DNA of 20,471 nt from assembly GCA_021108055.1 (NCBI GenBank), contig JAIORR010000323.1, forward strand, positions 1 through 20,471, read 5' to 3'. Source of the stretch: Candidatus Cloacimonadota bacterium. Its GTDB lineage: Bacteria; Cloacimonadota; Cloacimonadia; Cloacimonadales; TCS61. Below, one piece after another: positions 6,301 through 11,084 of the stretch. The translations under genes were made by a program, and so were the position numbers. Position 1 is the first letter of the stretch. Every line of letters begins with the position of its first letter. The notes under the pieces were generated by a model. It saw only the letters and a program-made list of their open reading frames with translations. It made no database searches and was not told the DNA's origin.

Positions 6301-9073
6301 GATTGGATTTCAATGACATTGCGATTGGGTCAAGACGAGAATTATTAATTTCAACATTTTGAAAAAGAGGAGTTGAACTTCCTTCACATTTTACACCGTA
6401 GGTATAAGAATCACTAAGAACTGAATTTGAAACAGTGCCACCCGCATTGGTAAAGGTAACACATCCCCAACTGCTTCTCCCTGCATATTGAATCAAACAG
6501 TTGTTGATAAAATTAAAGGTGTCAATAGAGGTGTCTTCGAAACGAATTGTTTGCCAATCATTTGCCGCTGGGGAGGTTGCACTTCCGTCATCATTGGTAT
6601 CTCCCGGGTTACCATAATTATCATCTTTAACAGAAGTAAAAATAATTTGTCCTTCATCTTTATAGATTATAGTTCCATCTGCAAAAAAACCACCCTGGAC
6701 GTAAATCGCTGTTCCATCAAATTTGATAACTACACTCGGATCCACCCACACATAAGTTCCGGAATTAATAGTAAGATCTTCCAATAATAAATAAGTAATA
6801 TTTTCATATCCCGCTACTGTACGATTCCTGATAGTACCATTAAATCCTAAATTTTCACCTATAATTCCAAGCGCTGTCCAAGTTGTATTTGTAAAATTGT
6901 TACCAATAAATGAAGGGTCAGCCGATACTGACATAGCAATAGGAGTTTTGCTACTGTTTGTAATTTGATTATACCAGATTTTTGGGTTTGAGGATTGAAA
7001 GGCATAGATACCATAGACCACATCTTTTATTTCACAATTTGAAATTGTGGGACTGGCGTTTACAGTCGTAATAGCACCATCATATATATAACGGGTATTA
7101 TACCAGGTTGAATACAATTCTGCATATTTTATTCGGCAATAATTGAGCAGGGAAGTTGTATCACTTGAAGCTTCAAAAACAATACCACTCCAATCCCCTG
7201 AAACTGGGGATGTTATACTACCATCCTTGTTTGTATCAGAAGGATTTCCAAAATTATCGTCTTTGGCTGAAGTGAAGACTATCATACTGTCCGTAGTGGC
7301 ATCAGCTGTCATTTTACCTTGCACTATGATGCGATGACTTGAACTATAACTTTTAAGCACAATGTCTTTGTTAATTGTTAATGAAAGACCATCCGGGACA
7401 GTTACAGTTCCAAGCATCATATAGGTAATGTTTGGTATGGTTGTTACTGAACGGATATGAAGCACAGCATCTGCCTGTAGTGTGCCAGCTAATATTCCAA
7501 TAGCATCATATTCATTATCTGAGAATGACAAAGTATTATTTTGCCAAAAAACAGGGTCAGCATCGAATGACATAGCAATGGGAACCATATCGCTTGAGCC
7601 TATGGTATTATTAGAAAAGGAAGGGTTGGACACATCCTTCATCATTACACCGTAGTAGCTGTTAGAAAAATTGCAGGAATCAACGACCGGACTGGCATTT
7701 TCCATAGAAACACCACCTCTGTATCCTCCACCTGCGAATCGGACTTGACAATGACGCATAATACATCCAGCATCATTACTTGCATCGTTAAAAATAACAC
7801 CGTACCAATCTCCTGAAGCAGGTGCGGTTGCCGTTCCGTCATCATTCGTATCACCACCCCAGTTGTCATCTTTATCAGAAGTAAAATAGATGTTCTCATC
7901 TACATCCGCTACTGCATCGAGAGTGCCATTAACATTCAGACCGCCTGTATTAAACTTTAAAATATTCTCAGAGTCAATTTCCATACTCCAGCCAGTATTG
8001 ATAGTATAATTATTATAGAAATAATAAGGGATATAATTTGTAAGCGGATTGATACCATCATTCTCTGAAGGTGTAGGTAAAATCCAGTTGTTACTATTAC
8101 TTGAATGATTAACAAATATTGCGTCTATGGTATTTCCAGTTAAGTGGTTTGTACCATTCAAGGTGAGTGCACCGGGTCCGTTATATCTTATTGGCCAGTT
8201 GCAGAAATTGATATTGCAATCTGTCAAGTCAGCACTTGCATCACTTGCGTTGATTAATAAACCATACGAACAATTGCTGATATTGACACTATTTAGAGTA
8301 GCATTAGCTCCACTATATGCATTAATACCATAACCATAGGATGTATGATAACCAGTTAAGTCAATGTCAGTATTGGTCATATTGAGAGTTCCGTACAACT
8401 GCACTCCGTAATAATATGAATTCTCTATTGTGGAATTATTGCTCATATTGACGCTTGCACCACTTGCAATATATAGTCCTCTTGTACCACTGCTGATATT
8501 TACATTATTTAGAGTAGCATCAGCTCCACTATATGCATAAATACCATAACCATAAGATGAATAATAACCGGTTATGTCGATATCGGTATTGGTTACCGTT
8601 AATGTGTCATAGCACTCTATTCCATAATAGTATAAATTTTCCAGAGTGCAACCTGTAAGGGTAGCGGATCCGTTGTAAAGGTAGAGTTTATCCGCATACT
8701 CAATTTGGCAGTTTTGGAAGGTTGCCGAGCTTGATTGAGAAACATTACCTATTTGAATGTAATCCCAATCTCCAGGAGAGGGACTTGCATTAGACGACGT
8801 GAATGTTATGCCATAGGTTGAGCCGATAGCGTTTAGCGTTCCATACACATATAACCGACGGCTACTATCGAATTTTATAGTTACGCTATCATCCACAGTC
8901 AGCGTAACGCCTGATAAAATAGTTACATTGCCTGTAACTATGTATGGACTGTTGTCTCGCGTCCAGCTTGTATCAGAAGCAATATCACCGGAAACATTAG
9001 TGTCTGCAAAAAGAACACCCATACTACTAATTACGAACATACACGAAATAATGAAAAACTTCATGGTTTTCAT
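3356..9073 (-). CDS. Giant secreted beta-helix protein with dockerin, cohesin-like and sorting domains
   Basis: This 1905-residue protein starts with a signal peptide (about 1-23, ending GVLFA). A right-handed parallel beta-helix fills about 25-1560, with repeated NxI, YGI and NC.I patterns. Two near-copies of a 72-residue unit lie near 160-265. From about residue 380 a unit of roughly 205 residues repeats: IDPGVVIKF-type strand, DD..G...DTNxDGS loop, GDW...F, NASP, PIAMS, NITY. The acidic DTNxDGS loops (near 401, 604, 816, 1023, 1225, 1430) look calcium-binding. Then come a dockerin-like pair (about 1588-1645; DVSLNGGITAYDASL and DVSAVGGVTAYDASL), a cohesin-like domain (about 1670-1809) and a FlgD-like sorting domain (about 1815-1905; NYPNPFNPTTSIRY, ending KKLILLK). 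AGGAGGT lies just before ATG. Probably a surface adhesin or polysaccharide-binding protein; no catalytic residues are recognisable. Confidence 0.85.
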   Translation of the reverse strand: MKTMKFFIISCMFVISSMGVLFADTNVSGDIASDTSWTRDNSPYIVTGNVTILSGVTLTVDDSVTIKFDSSRRLYVYGTLNAIGSTYGITFTSSNASPSPGDWDYIQIGNVSQSSSATFQNCQIEYADKLYLYNGSATLTGCTLENLYYYGIECYDTLTVTNTDIDITGYYSSYGYGIYAYSGADATLNNVNISSGTRGLYIASGASVNMSNNSTIENSYYYGVQLYGTLNMTNTDIDLTGYHTSYGYGINAYSGANATLNSVNISNCSYGLLINASDASADLTDCNINFCNWPIRYNGPGALTLNGTNHLTGNTIDAIFVNHSSNSNNWILPTPSENDGINPLTNYIPYYFYNNYTINTGWSMEIDSENILKFNTGGLNVNGTLDAVADVDENIYFTSDKDDNWGGDTNDDGTATAPASGDWYGVIFNDASNDAGCIMRHCQVRFAGGGYRGGVSMENASPVVDSCNFSNSYYGVMMKDVSNPSFSNNTIGSSDMVPIAMSFDADPVFWQNNTLSFSDNEYDAIGILAGTLQADAVLHIRSVTTIPNITYMMLGTVTVPDGLSLTINKDIVLKSYSSSHRIIVQGKMTADATTDSMIVFTSAKDDNFGNPSDTNKDGSITSPVSGDWSGIVFEASSDTTSLLNYCRIKYAELYSTWYNTRYIYDGAITTVNASPTISNCEIKDVVYGIYAFQSSNPKIWYNQITNSSKTPIAMSVSADPSFIGNNFTNTTWTALGIIGENLGFNGTIRNRTVAGYENITYLLLEDLTINSGTYVWVDPSVVIKFDGTAIYVQGGFFADGTIIYKDEGQIIFTSVKDDNYGNPGDTNDDGSATSPAANDWQTIRFEDTSIDTFNFINNCLIQYAGRSSWGCVTFTNAGGTVSNSVLSDSYTYGVKCEGSSTPLFQNVEINNSRLDPIAMSLKSNPTFIDIIFNGNGSNGIRILEGTLSSDATLTKRDVAGINNIAYIVDQLTVSSNAVFTIDPGVVIKFPYSSSYISVNGALNAVGVQGPYRDVEKIYFSSYSDDSIGGDTNNDGSSSSPAWGNWFSIEFSSSGDDSLNVLKNCVVRYGGSGYYGGYTGYGAVSIFDATVNIDSTTIEQSYTSGIGVYGSADPTIKNCEIININSAPISMSMFSNPTFESNTMANLGLAAIGIVPENYSVNATVPIRDIDLYNNITYYLYSESTINSGTTITIPAGIVFKNSSLLVEGALIVDGTDTEPVVFTDYRDDNYGNPGDTNGDGSASTPSIDSYHRIKFADISDDSTSSVNYAILRYKNEGINLQQASPSITNSLFNNDHWGIVLNGVSEPVVDSCTFHDLTYSPLYMSLVSYPSSTNDNVISGTTYRALGIIGETLTQDVILSKRNFAEVNGNPIVNIPYYFHANYTIGTSVTLTIDPGVVLKFNSGTKLTVRKGLIAEGGATADSTIVFTDIRDDFYGGDTNADSTDTYPGSYYGYGWWFGILFEGESLDPLCSLEHCIIKYAGYYSSDTYGAIVTNNASPTITHSLLTQNTYGINARGASNPVVNYCDIYDNQYMGINNVDESFVINAENNWWGDNSGPTHSGNPGGTGDEVSDGVDYNPWLTDDANNPDMGDVSLNGGITAYDASLVLQDVVGSITLNDLQEMVADVSAVGGVTAYDASLILQYVVGLIHWFPAEINRDMDPNDPFLIETLEYLALQIPSDVILNVGSASAIRGEQVTIPLTIENVSGVTSIQTILEYDSKFLTFHDVSLSDITGSMQLAVEENSEAGELYIAMAGIEIMDTEGEIVYITFDVDDEVKGIKNIPITVRQFIANEKDLTELAGFGEIIVQGTPFNFAILQNYPNPFNPTTSIRYQIPEDNSRVSICVYNIKGQLVRTLIDKKQDAGFYHVIWNGTDNTGKKVSSGVYFYRMKSGTFSKMKKLILLK

Positions 9074-9244
9074 CTTTTACCTCCTACAATTTATTATTTT
9101 ATGAGTTCTGCATAATTCTAAATTGTCTTTGCGAGGTCTCTTTTAAAAAATTCCCCCGCAAAGATTTAAAGGCGTGATGGTTATGTGCAAAATAAAAACG
9201 AGCAGCAACAATTTGAAAAAGCATTTAATTTTTCCTGTGATATC

Positions 9245-9273
9245 CTGTTAATTTTGAAAACTTCTTTTGTCAA
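9245..9273 (-). promoter_or_regulatory. Possible sigma-70 promoter of the beta-helix gene
   Basis: On the minus strand TTGACA (9268-9273) is followed 17 bases later by TAACAG (9245-9250). The -35 is perfect and the -10 is weak (3 of 6). It would leave a leader of about 165 bases before the ATG at 9073. An inverted repeat GTTAATT/AATTAAC (9247-9253 and 9272-9278) spans the site and could be an operator. Confidence 0.3.
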
Positions 9274-9406
9274 TTAACATTATGTGCCTTCACAGACACA
9301 GTTAAGTTAACACTCTCTAATATTGATACAAGAAAATGTTTTTGTTGTATGTGTGTCAAACTGTTTTTGTAAATCGACCAGTTTTGGCTTATTTGTAACA
9401 TGACCT

Positions 9407-9452
9407 ACCAGGTCGAAATAGCATTTATGGAAAGTTTAAAGCCACAGAGTGG
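9407..9452 (+). repeat. Dispersed repeat, copy B (partner at 66-120)
   Basis: Contains ACCAGGTCGAAATAGCA(T)TTATG and AAAGCCACAGAGTGG, matching copy A at the other side of the surface-protein module in the same orientation. Confidence 0.7.
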
Positions 9453-9663
9453 TGACATATTCCGCACCTACGGAGCTAAGTTCTCTCATTTTTTCTAACA
9501 CAAGACTCACGCCTTGTGTTACAAATATCCCGCCTCCTACGGAGCTTTTTTTATTCAACCCCTTCAGGGTTGTGTGGTTTGTTGGTTCTTTGCACTCCAC
9601 CGGCTAAAGCCGGCGGTTATTTTATGAAACCCTTTCTGGGTAAAGTTGGTTTGTTTTTATGTA

Positions 9664-9730
9664 CCACCGGTTTCACCGGCGGCTATTCTATTTAACCTCT
9701 TCAAGATAAAGGGAAATCAAATAGATGTTA
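9664..9730 (+). repeat. Dispersed repeat, shorter middle copy
   Basis: Runs from CACCGGTTTCACCGGCGG through CTATTCTATTTAACCTCTTC to GGGAAATCAAATAGATGTTA. It matches the second half of 194-283 and of 9857-9946. The tail AAATCAAATAGATGTTA is shared with 9944-9960 but not with the left copy. The hairpin arms differ from the other copies (CACCGG/CCGGCGG). Confidence 0.75.
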
Positions 9731-9856
9731 ACCAAAAGATAGCCCAGTCGTTTTTAACACGTTAAATTATTTTATTTTTATTTAACTGGGTTAGGGCTGG
9801 GAATAAATGGAAACAATAATATTCCACCTTCTGAAGGTGTTTCAATGTAACTCGAC

Positions 9857-9946
9857 CTGCCAGGTCGAGAGAGCGACCAAGCTGGTCGCTTTACCGCCGG
9901 TTTCACCGATGGCTATTCTATTCAACCTCTTCGAGGTAAGGGTAAA
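9857..9946 (+). repeat. Approximately 90-bp dispersed repeat, right copy
   Basis: Nearly identical to 194-283, in the same orientation. It includes the CTCGACCT/AGGTCGAG and GCGACC/GGTCGC stems. It lies about 9.6 kb from the left copy, on the other side of the three surface-protein genes. Confidence 0.8.
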
Positions 9947-9961
9947 TCAAATAGATGTTAA

Positions 9962-9991
9962 TAAAAAAAAGCCCCGAAAATCGAGGCTTTC
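9962..9991 (-). terminator. Rho-independent terminator closing the tRNA/GIY-YIG unit
   Basis: On the minus strand AAAGCCTCGA-TTT-TCGGGGCTTT forms a 10-bp stem and is followed by a run of T. It lies about 20 bases beyond the last tRNA fragment, so it would end all transcription coming from the tRNA and GIY-YIG units. Confidence 0.75.
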
Positions 9992-10037
9992 TATCTGGCT
10001 TGCCAAGGCGTAGTCCCGAATCATTCGGGACAAAGAC

Positions 10038-10060
10038 TGGTGGGCCCAAGAGGAATCGAA
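10038..10060 (-). pseudogene. tRNA 3'-end fragment (T-loop to CCA), distal copy
   Basis: These 23 bases are identical to the last 23 bases of the intact tRNA(CAU): T-loop TTCGATT, T-stem 3' strand CCTCT, acceptor TGGGCCC, A73, CCA. The upstream sequence (TGAGCC...GGCTCA hairpin) cannot complete a tRNA, as the 5' T-stem strand and the anticodon arm are missing. It is followed by the GTCCCGAA/TTCGGGAC hairpin but, unlike the other two copies, has no T-tract after it. Confidence 0.85.
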
Positions 10061-10124
10061 TGAGCCTTTGGCTCACAAGCCTCTGAGGAGGCGCTGCTTT
10101 ACCAGCCCCCGCTATTCTTCTTGC

Positions 10125-10370
10125 CTATGGCTGGCTCTGACATTTCTCTAATTCATCAAGCCATTGACGTCCTCGTCCACTCTTGAGATATTTCTCTTGT
10201 TCACGTGCTTTTTTATAGTTGGGAAATTCTTCTTTATACATCAGTTTAAAATCTCCTATTATTTGACTTCCCTTTGATGATTTTCTTCTGTGTTCGGCAA
10301 CTCTTCTTTCCAGATTGTTAGTGATTCCAATATAACGCTTCTTTCCTTTGAGAACATAAACTGTTATCAT
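10125..10370 (-). CDS. Small GIY-YIG endonuclease, copy 1
   Basis: An 81-residue single-domain GIY-YIG nuclease (YhbQ/UPF0213-like size and layout). It has VYVL near residues 4-7, RYIGIT at 12-17 (the YIG half), the conserved arginine in NNLERR (22-23) with H27, and the metal-ligand glutamate E59 in the REQEKYLKSG motif, so the catalytic set looks complete. GIY-YIG enzymes cut DNA through one metal ion; this small subfamily has no settled role. The ORF sits right after the tRNA terminator hairpin, with a weak GAGAG ribosome binding site, and ends just before a pair of hairpins and a tRNA 3' fragment. The protein is identical to copy 2. It could be the mobility nuclease of the 395-bp unit or a passenger. 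Expression probably needs read-through from the tRNA promoter, because I see no promoter of its own. Confidence 0.85.
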   Translation of the reverse strand: MITVYVLKGKKRYIGITNNLERRVAEHRRKSSKGSQIIGDFKLMYKEEFPNYKKAREQEKYLKSGRGRQWLDELEKCQSQP

Positions 10371-10401
10371 GTGAACTTCTCTCTGTTTTTTTTATTAAAA
10401 C

Positions 10402-10426
10402 AAAAAAGTCCCGAATCATTCGGGAC
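10402..10426 (-). terminator. Terminator hairpin of the second unit
   Basis: On the minus strand GTCCCGAA-TGA-TTCGGGAC is followed by TTTTTTG. It is identical to the one after the intact tRNA, 395 bp away. It separates copy 2 from copy 1 of the nuclease gene. Confidence 0.75.
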
Positions 10427-10432
10427 AAAGAC

Positions 10433-10455
10433 TGGTGGGCCCAAGAGGAATCGAA
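10433..10455 (-). pseudogene. tRNA 3'-end fragment, middle copy
   Basis: Identical to 10038-10060 and to the 3' end of the intact tRNA at 10828-10850. It lies between the two nuclease genes at the junction of the tandem units. It lacks everything 5' of the T-loop. Confidence 0.85.
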
Positions 10456-10515
10456 TGAGCCTTTGGCTCACAAGCCTCTGAGGAGGCGCTGCTTTACCAG
10501 CCCCCGCTATTCTTC
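10456..10515 (-). repeat. Twin hairpins at the distal end of the GIY-YIG unit
   Basis: In minus-strand order GCCTC-CTCA-GAGGC is followed closely by TGAGCC-AAA-GGCTCA, then directly by the tRNA T-loop. Just upstream is GGCTGGTAAAGC, which looks like a tRNA D-arm. The set resembles the arms of a degenerate class II (long variable arm) tRNA, but no 5' acceptor strand matches the 3' acceptor. The same structure is repeated at 10061-10120. It could be an element end recognised by its nuclease or a tRNA relic. Confidence 0.5.
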
Positions 10516-10519
10516 TTGC

Positions 10520-10765
10520 CTATGGCTGGCTCTGACATTTCTCTAATTCATCAAGCCATTGACGTCCTCGTCCACTCTTGAGATATTTCTCTTGTTCACG
10601 TGCTTTTTTATAGTTGGGAAATTCTTCTTTATACATCAGTTTAAAATCTCCTATTATTTGACTTCCCTTTGATGATTTTCTTCTGTGTTCGGCAACTCTT
10701 CTTTCCAGATTGTTAGTGATTCCAATATAACGCTTCTTTCCTTTGAGAACATAAACTGTTATCAT
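10520..10765 (-). CDS. Small GIY-YIG endonuclease, copy 2
   Basis: This gene appears base-for-base identical to the copy at 10125-10370 and encodes the same 81 residues, with VYVL, RYIGIT, NNLERR and EKYLKSG motifs. It is the promoter-proximal copy, starting 63 bases after the CCA end of the intact tRNA with the terminator hairpin in between. Identity extends over the whole 395-bp unit, so the duplication included the flanking tRNA end and hairpins and not just the gene. There is no sign of decay: the frame is open and all family motifs are present. Confidence 0.85.
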   Translation of the reverse strand: MITVYVLKGKKRYIGITNNLERRVAEHRRKSSKGSQIIGDFKLMYKEEFPNYKKAREQEKYLKSGRGRQWLDELEKCQSQP

Positions 10766-10796
10766 GTGAACTTCTCTCTGTTTTTTTTATTAAAAC

Positions 10797-10821
10797 AAAA
10801 AAGTCCCGAATCATTCGGGAC
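10797..10821 (-). terminator. Rho-independent terminator of tRNA(CAU)
   Basis: On the minus strand GTCCCGAA-TGA-TTCGGGAC plus TTTTTTG begins 7 bases after the CCA. The hairpin is also a member of a dispersed repeat family (see 2600-2624), so a repeat appears to serve as the tRNA terminator. Confidence 0.8.
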
Positions 10822-10827
10822 AAAGAC

Positions 10828-10903
10828 TGGTGGGCCCAAGAGGAATCGAACCTCTGACCGTCCGGTTATGAGCCGGAGGCTCTACCAACTGAGCTATAGG
10901 CCC
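10828..10903 (-). tRNA. tRNA with CAU anticodon, probably tRNA-Ile2 (lysidine type)
   Basis: A complete 76-base cloverleaf with encoded CCA. Acceptor GGGCCTA/TGGGCCC (one G-T pair), D-arm GCTC-AGTTGGTA-GAGC, anticodon stem TCCGG/CCGGA with loop CTCATAA, variable CGGTC, T-arm AGAGG-TTCGATT-CCTCT, A73, CCA. CAU can mean initiator Met, elongator Met or Ile2. The paired G1-C72 and the lack of three G-C pairs in the anticodon stem exclude an initiator. The C4-G69 and C5-G68 pairs with loop CUCAUAA match the known TilS recognition pattern of Ile2 in E. coli, so Ile2 is favoured over elongator Met. It is transcribed away from rpoD and followed at once by a terminator and the two GIY-YIG units, which share its 3' end. 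Confidence 0.9.
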
Positions 10904-10940
10904 TAAAAAACTTTCTTCACTTTATATGTTTTTGCAGAGT

Positions 10941-11009
10941 TTCAATCGAACCTCTGTCCGGCGGCTGCCGGATATGAGCCGGAAGCTCTACCAACTGAGC
11001 TATAGGCCC
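10941..11009 (-). pseudogene. Broken tRNA(CAU) copy, 5' part only
   Basis: From 11009 the sequence matches the intact tRNA (GGGCCTATAGCTCAGTTGG..., D-arm, anticodon stem TCCGG, loop CTCATAT). It then carries a GC-rich variable-region insert, so that TCCGGC/GCCGGA forms a new 6-bp stem, then AGAGG-TTCGATT. After the T-loop it continues GAAACTC instead of CCTCT, so the T-stem cannot close, and the 3' acceptor and CCA are missing. It cannot be a functional tRNA. It ends in similarity at the same T-loop heptamer where the 3' fragments at 10060 and 10455 begin. Confidence 0.85.
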
Positions 11010-11011
11010 TG

Positions 11012-11027
11012 AAATCAAATTTGATTT
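11012..11027. repeat. Perfect 16-bp palindrome upstream of the tRNA locus
   Basis: AAATCAAATTTGATTT is its own reverse complement. It sits 2 bp upstream of the broken tRNA and just downstream of a probable promoter, a plausible operator position. It could also be chance in AT-rich DNA. Confidence 0.4.
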
Positions 11028-11031
11028 GTAA

Positions 11032-11058
11032 AAACTATTTATGTGCATCTGGTGTCAA
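11032..11058 (-). promoter_or_regulatory. Probable promoter of the tRNA/GIY-YIG unit
   Basis: On the minus strand TTGACA (11053-11058) is followed after 15 bases by TAGTTT (11032-11037). It lies in the gap between the rpoD stop and the tRNA copies. A start near 11025 would give a short leader. The -35 is perfect, while the -10 and the spacing are suboptimal. The rpsU promoter candidate at 18262-18288 has the same layout. Confidence 0.4.
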
Positions 11059-11084
11059 GAATTTCCTGATTCTTATTAAAAAAT

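Larger units (their letters stand above)
9074..10011. other. Gene-free hairpin-repeat region
   Basis: No credible gene. The part next to the beta-helix gene (9074-9400) is AT-rich and probably holds its promoter. From 9400 on there is a string of short hairpins: AACACAAG/CTTGTGTT (9497-9520), CAACCC/GGGTTG (9556-9572), ACCGGC/GCCGG (about 9599-9615), CACCTTC/GAAGGTG (9825-9839), CTCGACCT/AGGTCGAG (9851-9869) and GCGACC/GGTCGC (9873-9889). Larger repeats at 9407-9452, 9664-9730 and 9857-9946 are listed separately. No transposase or integrase is present. Confidence 0.75.
10012..10850 (-). repeat. 395-bp perfect tandem unit (2.1 copies) built on a tRNA 3' end
   Basis: Positions 10012-10455 and 10407-10850 appear identical by eye at an offset of 395. 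The 49-bp segment at 10012-10060, 10407-10455 and 10802-10850 holds a terminator-type hairpin plus the tRNA 3' part from the T-loop to CCA. Each full unit (10061-10455, 10456-10850) contains, in minus-strand order, that tRNA 3' end, the hairpin, a GIY-YIG ORF, and two tight hairpins. Only the rightmost 49-bp copy belongs to a complete tRNA. The layout resembles tandem integration at a tRNA attachment site, but no integrase is encoded. Perfect identity means a very recent event or an assembly error. Confidence 0.9.

Noticed and set aside
9807..10013. 68-codon open frame on the plus strand
   Set aside because: Translation of the dispersed repeat at 9857-9946 and of the terminator region; shared residues with the frame at 141-380 come from the repeat.
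10012..10850. CRISPR array
   Set aside because: The repeats are two 395-bp units with a gene inside, not short repeats with unique spacers; no cas genes nearby.
10290..10906. Plus-strand open frames over the GIY-YIG copies and tRNA
   Set aside because: They are antisense to the GIY-YIG genes and read through the tRNA; the minus-strand frame has the family motifs.
10941..11009. A second functional tRNA
   Set aside because: The T-stem cannot close, and the 3' acceptor strand and CCA are missing.
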